Shown here: positions 39,735 through 50,408 of the stretch, piece after piece
Layout of the letters: each line of letters begins with the position of its first letter
How positions within the stretch are numbered: the first letter of the stretch is position 1
NCBI RefSeq assembly: GCF_036323735.1
Contig: NC_086037.1
Location: forward strand, 62,441,002 to 62,505,001
From: Rattus norvegicus
Taxonomy: Eukaryota > Chordata > Mammalia > Rodentia > Muridae
Direction of reading: 5' to 3'
DNA: 64,000 nucleotides
Notes under the pieces: model-generated
What the model was told of the DNA's origin: nothing
The model's input: the letters and a program-made list of their open reading frames with translations, nothing else
The model's database searches: none
Program-made: the position numbers and the translations under genes

Positions 39735-39945
39735 GTGTGATGCGCATGCTTGTGTGAATGGGTGCGCCCGTCTGTGTTACGGTCGGCGGGAGGACACCTG
39801 ACGGATGCCCTTCTCTGTGATTCATCTGCTTGTGGTTTGTTGGCTAAACTGCTGGCCGGAGGGTCACGTCGTCTTTCTGTTTTGTCTGCCTTACTCTGGG
39901 AACCTGAACTCAGGTCTTCCCAGTCACCGAGCCATCTCCCCAGCC
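39735..39945 (-). repeat. B2-superfamily SINE relic, antisense
   Basis: GCATGCTTGTGTGAATGGGT, TGAACTCAGGTCTTCCCAG and GAGCCATCTCCCCAGCCC, preceded by a T-rich tail. Confidence 0.55.
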
Positions 39946-41022
39946 CATTTATTTTGAGTCAGGATCGAATTACCCCAGGCAGGCTTTGAAAGCATTAGGC
40001 CGCTAAGGATCACACGGGATTTAGCCTTGTTGGACCTGTGTCCTTGGTAGAAATGGGGGGCTTGCACGAGGCCTAGAAGCTGAGAGGAGATTGAAGTCCT
40101 GTGTTGGGAGGGAAGGACATCAAGAGACCTGGTTGTCATCTCCTTTCTGGTCCTTCCCCTCATGGGACCTAGGCTCCAACACTTCCTCTCTGTGGCTGCC
40201 ATGCCTGGTCTGCTCTCTGAAGGTTGCAACACCTGCTTCTCGGGGCTGTTGTGGGGACGCAGGGGTTTCTGTGTTTGGCTATTACCACAGCCCTCTGAGC
40301 CTCAGGGCTTCTCATCAGGGAGGCCCTTTCTGCCTGAGAGGGCCCAAGGCTCAGTTGCCCTTTACTTTTATTCTCCTGCCTGCTCCACTGTTTGTCTCTT
40401 GCCTTTTCTTTGGGATTTGGTCATCCTATAATTACACATCTGTGTGGGCAGATGTCTCCCTCCTTCAGTCAGATCTCGGGAAGGGCTATTCGTTGCTTTT
40501 GCTGTTTAAATTGTCACATGAGCAGCATGTGATACACACGGAGCAGAGGAGGCAATACCCCTCGATGCGCCTCTGCTCCCCTGGCCTCGGACACCTCTCT
40601 GCTGAGGTAATTTGCAGTTCTATGTGTTCATCAGGGGGCTATGTTTCTAGAAGCTTCTGTGCCCTGGAGGAAGGCCAGTCCAGAGCCAACTAGCCGGGAA
40701 CACCCTTCCCTAGATGTGGGAGGCTTGGCTGGCACTGTGGGTAGAAGAAGTGTTTAGAATAGGTTGTGTGAGGATGCCCTTGTCTTGAGTTTCCAAGGAA
40801 ACTCTGGGCTGCCCAAACCATGTCTCTGGCTCAGGGGAGCAATGAGAAGTAGAGGAGCATCATGGGAGTTAGCGTTTAAATGGCTTTCGCTCGGGGGACA
40901 CGCAATTCTCTTTTCCCTCTTCATTTCATATGTGCGTGTTGTATGTGAGTATGTGTGAGTCCACATGTGTAGGCATGTGTGCATGTGTGTATAAGGTCAT
41001 GCGGAGGCCCAAAGTTGGTGTC
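39946..41022. other. Intron 2 unique stretch with a 200-codon open frame
   Basis: No SINE. The plus frame 40091-40693 (200 codons) is the longest open frame in non-repetitive DNA here. It begins MKSCVGREGHQETW and is rich in Ser, Leu, Cys and Trp. I recognise no domain and see no coding-like conservation signal from sequence alone, so it is not called a gene. The right end contains a short (GT)-rich stretch at 40930-40995. Confidence 0.4.
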
Positions 41023-41037
41023 AAGAATGGCCTTCTA

Positions 41038-41129
41038 GGGGCTGGGGACTTAGCTCAGCGGTAGAGCGCTTGCCTAGGAAGCGCAAGGCCCTGGGTTCGA
41101 TCCCCAGCTCCGGAAAAAAAAAAAAAAAA
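41038..41129 (+). mobile_element. ID SINE with 15-bp target duplication
   Basis: Body from GGGGCTGGGGACTTAGCTC to CCCCAGCTCCGG, then an A-tail. AAGAATGGCCTTCTA (41023-41037) recurs as AAGAACGGCCTTCTA (41130-41144). CTAGGAAGCGC subtype. Confidence 0.97.
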
Positions 41130-41144
41130 AAGAACGGCCTTCTA

Positions 41145-42240
41145 CTACTCGTTCTTGGGCTCCCAGCTATCTATAGACCAGCTAATGGAAGGGAGGCGGT
41201 CTTCCCCACGACTGCGGAGCATCCCAAGGTCTGAAGACACACTCATGGACGAGCTTGGGCATGCTATAAAACGGGACAGCGTGGACCGCTTTATCAGATC
41301 GCCGTGGGGATGGAGTGAGTTAAGATCTGAGGGACCAGATTGTGCACAGCCCACGCTTGGGTGCACATGCTAACTGCGTGGCGGCTGGGGCTGGTAGCAT
41401 AATATTAGGCTTTTATCTACGGCTGTGAGGCTAGCTACTCCAAACTGTAGTGGAGGCCTCAGAGAAGTCAGGCCCTTCAGGTAACCAGGAAGGGCTGCAA
41501 GCAGGGCAACCACATACACAGCTCCTCGCTACCCGGAGGTCGAGGCAGCCTGACTACTGTCATATTGTGTGGCCCACCCATTATCAGAGCCCCACTCCTC
41601 CACCCTGCCCCATAGCCCCATCCCTCTAGTTTGATCACGTAGCACATATTAACTAAGCCTGTTTCCTGGTGATACAAGACCTCCCCTTCACTCAGAGACC
41701 TTTAAAAGGAGCCACCCTGCTTTGTCCCAAGGGGCAGAGCTTCTCCTCTAGAGGCCTCCTAATTGACTGTTGTAGACACCCAGAAATCTCTTGTCCGAGA
41801 GATGGTTCAATTCAGCATCTCTGCTCTCAAACTCCCTCCCTAAAACCTGACAGGAGAATGTTGGAAGGCGGGGTGGATTAGCATAGTGTTAGAGCTATCG
41901 ACCTAGAAGTACACAGCCTTTGGGGATGGCTCTGTGGCTTCCTCTGGGTCACAGGTTCCTGGGCAGCCGCCATCTGTTCTGAGATGGCTGGCTTTTGTCC
42001 TGAGATGGTCCTGATCTTCCAATGGACTTGATGGGGCTTTGGTAGCTGTTCTGCATTCTGCCTTTGCTGGGCTGGCCCTCTAGCCTTTCATTTGAGCCTC
42101 AGGAAGTGGCTGGGTAGAGAAAGGCGCAGCAGAGGGTGGGGAGCTTTGGGTCACTGGCGCACAAAGCCCCAAAATAGACCATCTTCTAAGTCACTAAGCC
42201 GGTGGGGGCAGCGGCAAATGCTTTGCATAATCTCCTACCC
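41145..42240. other. Intron 2 unique stretch, CpG-retaining at its left end
   Basis: Bases 41150-41400 keep about a dozen CpGs and a 72-codon frame starting MGSQLSIDQLMEGRR. No known family recognised. The remainder is ordinary single-copy DNA. Confidence 0.4.
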
Positions 42241-43440
42241 AGAAGGAAAGGTTTTTTTTTTTTTTTTTTTTCTGCAAAGAAGTTTTTGGCACAAAAAGAA
42301 TCCCCAAGGGACTTGAAAAGATCCAAGCGTTTGGCTCAGAGCATCACAAAAAATGAGAGTCAGAGAGGCTCAGGTTCGAATCCCCAACCTACCATTGGCA
42401 AGCTGTGTGACTTGGGTCAGGCTCCATAACTTCTCTGAGTTACAGTGATGAAGATGAGAGTAGACCTCCCAGCACGTAGGAACCGCGGCTTACGCTGTAC
42501 TTGACAGGTGGTGGATACTCTTGTGTGGAGTATCTCTGACTCTCTTCCGTTTTCGTTTCTCCTCTCACCTTGCTCCCTAACTTCTACTTGGTTCCTGGAA
42601 GCTTCATCACCGTGGCTAGCAGGGAGGTGATGGGACAAAGCCCTCTTCTCTCTTGCAGGCAGGGAAGGTTGTAGGCATGAATAGTGACTTCTGTTAACCT
42701 CCTGCCCCAAACCCCCCAAAACCTGTGGCCCTGGCATGTTTCCGGGCATGGTAGACTATGTGTGCAGTCAAGTGAGGCAGGCTGAGCTGGGAGAGGATCC
42801 TGGGCTATCCAGGTAGATCCAGTGTGTGCTCAAGAGGCCTGGTGACAAGCAGAGGGCCATGGCATGGGGACAGGAGGAGAGGGTGGAGTGAGTACGGAAT
42901 GGGGCTGGGTATTAAGGAATCTGGACAAGGCTAGGGTGGTAGCTTCACGAACAAAGAACATAAGCAACTCTGACTTCAGCCCAACAAGACTGACTTTCAC
43001 TTGGGAACTGGATCATGAGAAAGTCCTGTTGCTTTAAGCCACAGGGCATGTGGTAGTGTGGAGAGGCAGAGACAGGGTGTTCTGGGTTTGTTCAGTGCTT
43101 GCTAGGGAGCTCGATTGCTGGTCCCGGCGTGGTTTTTCTGCCCCCCTGCCTCCCCAGACTTGAATAGTCTATTCTCTGAGGCCAAGTGTCTGGTGTTCTG
43201 AAGGTAGTCTTGTATGGCCACGTGGCAGAGTCCTGTGGTTAAGCTAGCACCAGCTGCAGAACTGTTTAATTTAGCTGGTGACAGGCGCTACATTGCCCAG
43301 GCTCTACCTTCTTGTAACTGTCACCAGCTGCCTTACCCAGGATCAGGGTCAGGGTGAGCTGAGGGTAGGGGTATAGAGAGGGTGCTCTTGGGGGCAAGGT
43401 CTCATTTTTCTTCCCCCTCTGGTGTGGGCTTCAAGTAGTA
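42241..43440. other. Intron 2 unique stretch
   Basis: A T-run at 42251-42270, then single-copy DNA. The 110-residue minus frame (42417-42749) has no recognised domain. Confidence 0.4.
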
Positions 43441-43545
43441 AAGTTCTTATTGGGTAGGGTGGCAATTGTAATCCCAACACAAGCGACTTTGAGGCCAGTC
43501 TCAGCCCCAGGCTAGCCTGGGCTATAGAATAAGACCTAGTTTTAA
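43441..43545 (+). repeat. B1-like scrap
   Basis: TAATCCCAACACAAGCGAC and CCAGGCTAGCCTGGGCTATA; heavily decayed. Confidence 0.5.
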
Positions 43546-43556
43546 AATGAAGGATT

Positions 43557-43855
43557 GGGGCTGGGGAGATGACTCAGTGGGCAATGTGCTTGCTATGAAA
43601 GTGTCAGGCCCGGGACTTGGATCCCTAATGCTTACAGACGTGTGGACGGATGAATGTGGTGGAGGAGTCTGTAATTCCTATGCTCAGAGGTGGGGAGAGG
43701 TCCTCAGAGTGAGCTGCTGGCTAGACTAGCTGTCCTTGCAAACTCTGTATTCAGCTGAGAGATCCTGCCTCAGGGAACGAAGTGTGGAGTGACTGAGGAA
43801 GATGCCTAACATCTTACACACACACACCATACAAATATATGCAAAAGAATGGGGG
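43557..43855 (+). repeat. B2/B3-type SINE with B1-like body, sense
   Basis: GGGCTGGGGAGATGACTCAG opens a tRNA-type head. GTAATTCCTATGCTCAGAGG and CACACACACCATACAAATAT close the unit. Diverged. Confidence 0.55.
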
Positions 43856-43858
43856 AAG

Positions 43859-44175
43859 GGCTGGGGGATGGCTCAGTAGGTAAAGTGCTTACTATATAAG
43901 CATGAGGACCTGAGCTCAAACCCCAATACCCACACATAAAAAGCCAGTGACAGTGTCACAGGCCTATAAACCCAATACTGAGGGGTTAGAGATGAAAGAA
44001 TTCTGGGGGTGTGCTGGCTAGCCAGGCTGTCTGAACGTGTGAGCTCCAGGTCCGATGAGAGACCCTGTCTCAGAAACTAAGGTGGGGAGTGGCAGCAGAT
44101 AAAGACAGTGAAAGTGAGCCTTTGGCTGTCCCACACGTATGTGTGAGCATGTGCACACACATGATATACACATAT
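43859..44175 (+). repeat. Second copy of the same SINE type, sense
   Basis: GGGCTGGGGGATGGCTCAGT, GAGGACCTGAGCTCAAACCC, GACCCTGTCTCAGAAACTAA and an ACACACATGATATACAC tail. It follows the first copy head-to-tail. Confidence 0.6.
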
Positions 44176-44199
44176 GCTTAGGCATATAAGCATACATGA

Positions 44200-44309
44200 G
44201 GGGTTGGGGATTTAGCTCAGTGGTAGAGCGCTTGCCTAGGAAGCGCAAGGCCCTGGTTCGGTCCCCAGCTCCGAAAAAAAGAACAAAAAAAAAAAAAAAA
44301 GAAAGAAAA
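44200..44309 (+). mobile_element. ID SINE, one base short in the B box region
   Basis: GGGGTTGGGGATTTAGCTC to GTCCCCAGCTCCG, with CCCTGGTTCGG where other copies have CCCTGGGTTCGG. AAGCATACATGA flanks both sides. CTAGGAAGCGC subtype. Confidence 0.97.
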
Positions 44310-44319
44310 GCATACATGA

Positions 44320-44909
44320 TACAGAGATAACAAATGCAAACTAGAAAAGCTGTTATTTCTGCCTCCTGGGGGTGTGAGCCTTTGAAAGCCCCTCTATTTC
44401 TGCAGAAGAGCATTCCTGGGCTTGTCGGAAAACTCCAGGTCTGGCTCGTCTTTGCCGTGACTGCATTGGGCTGGGTCACGACCCTCTTGTCTGTCTCTTA
44501 AGTGCACACTGTGAGTTACGGTGCACCGAAGGCACTGGACTCCTACACACAGTAGTAACTAGAATTAAAGAGTGACACCACAGCTGAGGGGACAGCCCAT
44601 GTCGGGGTAGCCAGATTATTGACACCTGGTGTCCTTTGCCCTCCTTGTCCTTTCTCAAGACACCACTTTTGTTGGTGAACACTGATGTCCAAGGCCAGGG
44701 CAGTTGTGATTAAGGGGGAGGCCCTGAGCTGGGGAGAGATGGTCCCAGATGATGTAAAGAAATTTAACGGTGTGGCTTTGAGCATGGCAAAATAGCCATG
44801 GGCCAAAGGAGGAAATACACCGTCCTTGCTTCAAAAGGCACCAGCCAGATTACAGGGTTTGAACCCCTCTCTCAGGTGACCTCAGAGAAGGCTTATAACT
44901 TTGTTGTTG
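44320..44909. other. Intron 2 unique stretch
   Basis: No repeat landmark; no exon recognised. Confidence 0.4.
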
Positions 44910-45065
44910 TCAAGACAGGGTCCCTACTCTAGCCTGATCCTAAACGTACCATGTAGCCTAGGATAACCTTGAACTTCTAAACCTGTCTGTCTCCAGGTGA
45001 CTGAATCCAAGGCCTAGCATGTGCATGCTAGGCGAGCGCTCTACCAACTGGGCTATGGCCCCAGG
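44910..45065 (-). repeat. B4-type SINE, antisense
   Basis: AAGACAGGGTCCCTACTCTA and ACCTTGAACTTCTAAACCTG (B1-like), then TGCTAGGCGAGCGCTCTACC and GGGCTATGGCCCCAG (ID-like). Confidence 0.65.
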
Positions 45066-47160
45066 GCAGCGTTGGAGAAGGCTTGCCCATCTTACAAGCT
45101 GTGTTCTGGGGTGATGGTGGAGCTCAGTGGACCTCACGTCCTGAGCTCATGTAGGAGAACCATCCCTAGCTCTACAGTGAAACAGAGAGCAAGGCTCTAG
45201 AGGCAGACTTCTTGCTGTTCCCGGCGATGCTTACCTGTGTTCGAGGTCTTGCGTGCCTCGGTTTCCTCTTGGGTGTGATAGGAAATCATAGCAGCACCTA
45301 CCTTTTAGGGTGTTCTAATGTATGCACTACCACATAAGGAGCAGTTATAGAATGTACATCTGCCCACCGAGGTGTCATGGGGCAGGGGTGGGGGACATGC
45401 AGTGTCCTGTTCAGTACCAGACGTCATGCTACGTGGTATTACTTACTAACCGGATCCTTGGCCCTTGAAAAATCCCAATACTTCTTGATGGATGAGTCTA
45501 CCCATTTTACAGATGGACTTGAGTCTCCAAGGGCGGTAGGTAGCTTCCTGAAGTCACCCAGTGAGCAGGGCCTTGGTTGGGGTTGTCTAGGAAGATTCTT
45601 GAGGTAGCTAAGACAATTCAGGGTCACTGGGGTTTTTCAGAGACCACTGTCTGCCTCTTATTTGAGTATCTTTGTTCTCCTGCCTGATCAGACAATTATC
45701 CACAGGGCACTTGGTCCTGAGCTTGTCTGGATCTTCCCCCCTACCCCCCAGCTGCCCTAAGGCATCTCCTCCTCCTGTCTTCTGGATTTGTTGCACACGC
45801 TTGCCTTGTAGCGGGGGTTAGGGGGAGGTCTCATTTCTGTTGACTTGGTGTTGAAGTAAGACACCATCCTAAGTTGGAAGTGGGCTGGTACTGGTGGATT
45901 GAAGCCCAGTTCAGACATGACCTGTGCTTTAGGATCTTGGCCTCTTTCTGTAGGTACAAAGTTGTTTTCAGACCTTGGAACAAGACTGTGCGTCGATGGG
46001 TTCTGAGGAGAGAGAAGTAGATTGCAGCTAGGGGACAAATGACTTCAAACCCAAGCTTCAAGGTGGGACCTGCTGGGCTGGGACACGCCTGCGAGAGAGT
46101 GGATGGGTTGAGCCTCCCACAGCTGACTCAGGCTCTGCAGGCCTGTGGTGGGATGGCAGGTTGTTAATGTGAAATCTCACCCTCAAAGTGTTGACTTTAG
46201 TCAAACACAGACAGGCCCCACCGTCCGCGCATGGGCAGCCACCGTCGATCACAAGCTGCATGCAGGCTCTTCCAGGTAGCCGAGCCCTTTCGCAGCTCTG
46301 AGCAGCCGTGCGAGCCCACCTCTTCCTCTTCTTAGAGCAGCCACAGTGTTGATCTGTGTGGCCTCGTTTGGTGGTGGTGGCGGCGGCGGCGGTGGCGCTC
46401 TAGGAAGACATCTGAAGTTCTAAGACTCACTTTCCTTTCCAGAAGCTTCTAATACCAGCCTCTCGGGGTGCAGCTATGACGTTTGAACAAGGTGGTGGCT
46501 TTAGAGCGTGCTTTCTGCACAGTCTGTGTTCTGTTCTTGCTATGAGCTGTTGAGCTTCAGAAAGCTAACGGGCGCACAGAGAACCGGAAGACAGCAGAGC
46601 TCGGGGGGTGGGGGGGGCTCATCACTAGAGTCCTGATGTTGGGTGACATTGCACGATATGCAGGCATCCTGACACCTTCCCCACTGTCGGGGCTCTTGTG
46701 TATTTGTTTTGCTTGGGCAGATCTGGCTTGGGGCAAGAGATGTCCTTTGACAGGTAGAGAGGGAGCAGAGGATAAAGAGCTTGTGAATTCCAGCAAGTGT
46801 CAAGGTCCCGCTGGCTCTTCTGAAACCAAACCAAACCAGGAAAAGACTGTAAGGGTAGAGTGGACAGTAGGGACAGTGGCTGGGAATATGGTTGGGGAGC
46901 TGGGAGTATATGTCCGCAGAAGGAAAAAGCTGTGTTGATCTTCCTTGCTATCCCAAGCCTTCAAAAATAATGGACACAACATATTTAAGTAGTTACCATA
47001 ATGATTAATTATAGGCTGAGCCACAATACAGCCATCAGTGCAATCTAGGCTGGGATCTGGCCAGCTTCCAGAAGGTCCCAGGGCTGTCACTCTTGAGTAC
47101 CCCCTTCTCCTCCCTAGCTGGTTCTCCTCTTCTCCTCTTTCCACCCCCTACTTGTTCCCT
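45066..47160. other. Intron 2, longest nearly repeat-free stretch
   Basis: About 2.1 kb with no SINE I can recognise. A local CpG cluster with a GGT/GGC run lies at 46075-46400. No exon-like unit was found. Low SINE density may mark a constrained or regulatory segment. Confidence 0.45.
46366..46398. repeat. (GGT)n(GGC)n short trinucleotide run
   Basis: GGTGGTGGTGGCGGCGGCGG followed by CGGTGGCGC. Confidence 0.95.
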
Positions 47161-47164
47161 ACCC

Positions 47165-47336
47165 TACCATGACTTTGAACTTGCTGCATAGCCAAGGCTC
47201 ACCTTGACTTCTGATCCTCCTGTCTCTGCCTTCCGAGTCCTGGGCTGACAGGAGTTTTATGAATGCTGGGGATGGAACCCAGGGCTCTGATGGCACTGTG
47301 CAAGCACTCTGCTGACTGACCATGATCACCAGCTGT
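47165..47336 (-). repeat. B4-type SINE, antisense
   Basis: TGCATAGCCAAGGCTCACCT and GAGTCCTGGGCTGACAGG (B1-like), then GCTGGGGATGGAACCCAGGG and GCAAGCACTCTGC (ID-like). Confidence 0.65.
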
Positions 47337-47725
47337 TCTTCACTCTCTTATTAGCGGAGCACATAGGGCTTGGCCTTGGCTTATACGTGTGTGGAGACAT
47401 TTTACCAGTACTGCCGATGTGGGTAATTTAATGTCCTCATTGGTGGGTGTATAATGCCCCGTGGTGGGGAGGACCTGACAGTGTTCTAGGTCTCCCACCA
47501 CTGCAGATTTTTGCTTAAGCCTCTGCAAACAGCGGAACCAAGGGTCTCATGTTTTGCTCTGTTACTGTAAGATACCCGCTTCCTCCTACACACAGTGTCA
47601 GTGTGTGTGTGTGTGTGGGAGTGGTCTTTCTTTCTCCAAACCCTACAGGTAGAAAATACTTACTCTTTAGAGCAGGGTTGGAAGGAAATCTCCCCCATAG
47701 GTTTTACACACTCTTATACTTAACG
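47337..47725. other. Intron 2 unique stretch
   Basis: Includes a short (GT)n at 47599-47616. No gene. Confidence 0.4.
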
Positions 47726-47960
47726 GTAAGTCTTTTTTTGTTTCTTTCTTTGTTTCTTTGTTAATTTCTTTCTTTGTTAATTTCTTTCTTTGATTCTTTG
47801 TTTCTTTTTTTCTTTTGGTGTGTGTGTGTGTTATTTATATGTAAAATTATTGTTATTGTTGTTTGGGTGGTTTTATTTATTTATATTTAAAATTATTGTT
47901 GTTGGTTGTGGTATATGTGTGTGTATGTGCACATGCCTGTGTGTGTGTGTGGTGTGTTGT
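47726..47960. repeat. TTTC/TTTG-rich then GT-rich low complexity
   Basis: TTTCTTTCTTTG and TTAATTTCTTTC units, then short GT runs and ATTGTTGTTG stretches. Confidence 0.85.
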
Positions 47961-47964
47961 GTGT

Positions 47965-48100
47965 GCACATGACCATGCATGCCTCAGCACATCTGGAGGT
48001 CAGAGCACAGTGTTTGGGAATTGGTTCTTCCGGGCTTTGAACTCAGGCAGCCAGGCCTGAGTGGCAACTTCTCCCACCTCGCACCATTTCGCTGACCCTT
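47965..48100 (-). repeat. B2-superfamily SINE relic, antisense
   Basis: CACATCTGGAGGTCAGAGCA, GGTTCTTCCGGGCTTTGAAC and ACCATTTCGCTGACCC. Confidence 0.5.
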
Positions 48101-48127
48101 GGTGTTCTGCTTTGATTGATTTGTTCG

Positions 48128-48245
48128 TTTCTTTATTTATTTAGAGTCAGAGTTTCATTATGTAGCTAGAACTTGCCCAGGTCCAGGCTGACTTCAAACT
48201 CATGATCCTCCTGCCTCAGCCTCCCGAGTGCTCGGATTGTTTTTT
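48128..48245 (-). repeat. B1-like relic, antisense
   Basis: GAGTCAGAGTTTCATTATGT, CAGGCTGACTTCAAACTCAT and CCTCCCGAGTGCTCGGATT. Confidence 0.65.
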
Positions 48246-48341
48246 GCTAAGTATGGGACTTTAAATAAAGCCAAGTCTGGGGGGCTTGCATTGTATAGCA
48301 TCATGCACCTTCCTTTACTGTGTTCTGGCCATTCTTGCCGA

Positions 48342-48472
48342 CAGTCTCCATGGTCACTTCATGCCATCAGTCTCTATGGTCACTTCTCTGCCATCAGTCT
48401 ACATGGTCACTTCATGCCATCAGTCTACACAGTTGCTTCATGCCATCGGTTTACGTGGTCTACAGGGTCACT
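48342..48472. repeat. 26-bp minisatellite, about 5 units
   Basis: Unit CAGTCTACATGGTCACTTC plus ATGCCAT, with starts at 48342, 48368, 48395, 48421 and 48447. The second unit is 27 bases and the fifth is strongly diverged. Confidence 0.93.
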
Positions 48473-48573
48473 TCACTCTTCCTCCATGGCTGCCAGTGCT
48501 CATAGTATGACTGGGGCAGTGCTTCTTTGCTGGAGGTGGCAAGGAAGGTCTAGTCCCTATGCCTGAGTATGCA

Positions 48574-48582
48574 TGCGCGCGC

Positions 48583-48621
<39 letters not shown>
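48574..48621. repeat. (GC)n(GT)n microsatellite
   Basis: GCGCGCGC followed by about 18 GT units. Confidence 0.97.
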
Positions 48622-48624
<3 letters not shown>

Positions 48625-48625
<1 letters not shown>

Positions 48626-48925
48626 GTTCAGGTCTTTCCCTCAAGTTCCTGTGTGCCCACAGTCACCCTCTTCATCCCCTGGCTGTATCTTCCCTCACCA
48701 GCCTATGATTGCCTGCTGGCGTTGGCAGGGGTCGTGGGATGAATTTCTATGGCAGACAGTATCCTATAAACATTTATGGGCTGAGGAATAGCAAAGAAGT
48801 CTGGGCTTTAGTCATGAGAAGGGGTGCCTGGGTCTGTCTGCTGCCCCATCCCCTGTCCTTCTCTGTTTCTGTGGCTTCCTTTCCATTATAGGAGTGGCAA
48901 GTATTTTATTTTCATTTTGCTATAT
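48625..48925. other. Intron 2 unique stretch
   Basis: Nothing recognised. Confidence 0.4.
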
Positions 48926-48929
48926 TTTA

Positions 48930-49032
48930 TTGAGACAGGGTTTCCCTTGCAGCCCTGGCTGTCTCGGAACTCAGTCTATAGTCTCTGCCTATAGGCTGTT
49001 GGGATTAAAGGCATGTGCCGCCATTGCCCGGC
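48930..49032 (-). mobile_element. B1 SINE, internally deleted, antisense
   Basis: ATTGAGACAGGGTTTCCCTT, GGCTGTCTCGGAACTCAGTC, then directly GGATTAAAGGCATGTGCCGC. About 30 bases of the B1 body are missing. Confidence 0.88.
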
Positions 49033-49055
49033 TCTTTAATACATGTTTATGTTTT

Positions 49056-49154
49056 GGGTTGGGGATTTAGCTCAGTGGTAGAGCGCTTGCCTAGGAAGCG
49101 CAAGGCCCTGGGTTCGGTCCCCAGCTCCGAAAAAAAAGAACCAAAAAAAAAAAA
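49056..49154 (+). mobile_element. ID SINE with perfect 18-bp target duplication
   Basis: Body 49056-49129, tail to 49154. AATACATGTTTATGTTTT at 49038-49055 is repeated exactly at 49155-49172. The duplication is the longest perfect one here. CTAGGAAGCGC subtype. Confidence 0.98.
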
Positions 49155-49374
49155 AATACATGTTTATGTTTTGCCATTATGAAAAAATTTAAGTGTAAAT
49201 ACCAACACTGTAAACAGTACCATGCATCTACCTAGCTTGTTCGTGTGTCATCACATTTATGTTTGAGATCTGCCTCCCTGTTCCTTTTGTTTATGTGCCT
49301 GGATCAAACATGGGGTCCTGTATATAGTTGGTAGGGCAGTAAAGAAACACTCAATAGAAACGATCTCAGTATGG

Positions 49375-49480
49375 TGTGGCAGTTCAGACCTGTACTCCTG
49401 GCCCTTGAGAGGTGGAGGTAGGAGGACCACGCTGAGTTTGGGTCCAGCCTGGGCTACATAGTCACAATTTGTCTTACAAA
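49375..49480 (+). repeat. B1-like SINE, diverged
   Basis: GTGTGGCAGTTCAGACCTGT, GAGGTGGAGGTAGGAGGACC and CCAGCCTGGGCTACATAGTC. Confidence 0.7.
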
Positions 49481-49499
49481 GCAAGCAAGCAAACAGCAA

Positions 49500-49845
49500 T
49501 TAGAGCAGAAATGAGCATGTTGATCTCAGCTACGCTGCAGCCCTCCCCTGGCTTTTATGCCCCTCTCTGGTTATGTTCCTCTGCTCCAGGCTCCTGCTGG
49601 GTGCTTGCAATTTCTAGGTGCTCAGAACTCAGGTCTGCTTCTCTTTGATGCACTTGGTGGTGGGGCTATCCTGGGACCAGATCGCTTCCTCTCTAAGACC
49701 CTGGTTTGTGCTGAGCACTGTACTTTGCTGGAGGTGCTGTGGGCAAGCATATCATTTATAAGGTTGTAGGCCTCAGCCAGCCCAGGGTCCTGGAGGTGAG
49801 GCCGTGTATGCCTAGCCCTACCAACATGTGCCCAATCAAGGGGGT
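49500..49845. other. Intron 2 unique stretch
   Basis: Antiparallel frames only; no recognised domain. Confidence 0.4.
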
Positions 49846-50160
49846 ATGGTGGTTTGAATGAGAATGGCCCCCATAGGCTATGTATTTGAATATTGGTTTC
49901 CCATTGGTAGAACTTTTTGGGAAGGATTAGGAGGTGTGGCCTTATTGGAGGGGTCATATCACTTGGGGCGGGGGGAGCTTTTAGGTTTCAAAAGATTTTT
50001 GCAATTGCCAGTGTTCTCCCTCTGCTTTGTGTGGTTGTGGATTAAGACATGAGCTCTCAGCTATTCTTTTGTCCCAGTATCATAGACTCTAACTGTCTGA
50101 AACTGTAACCCAAATTGAACATCTTTTATAAGTTGCCTTGGTCACAGGGTTTAGTTGGGA
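49846..50160 (+). repeat. Dispersed rodent repeat, unassigned
   Basis: GTGGTTTGAATGAGAATGGC, GGGAAGGATTAGGAGGTGTG and TATAAGTTGCCTTGGTCACA are familiar from a common rodent interspersed repeat. Family not named. Confidence 0.65.
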
Positions 50161-50164
50161 ACAT

Positions 50165-50408
50165 GGTCTGCTCTCCCACCAAATCCTTACTTGGCATCAG
50201 GCATATTCCTGAATGTCCTGGTTGCAAACACTAAAGGATACAGACTGAAGGTTGAGGGTTAGGGAGGAAATATCAAATATGCGATTAGCAAATTGGTACC
50301 TGCTGAGGGTCACAGAAGGCTGTAGAGGATACTGTGGGGCTAATGGACCACAGTGAAAAGGCCTGAAAGGGGGAAGAGAAAAGCAACCAGTATATGTGGG
50401 GGTATGGG
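50165..50408. other. Intron 2 unique stretch
   Basis: Left flank of the 32-bp minisatellite. Confidence 0.4.
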
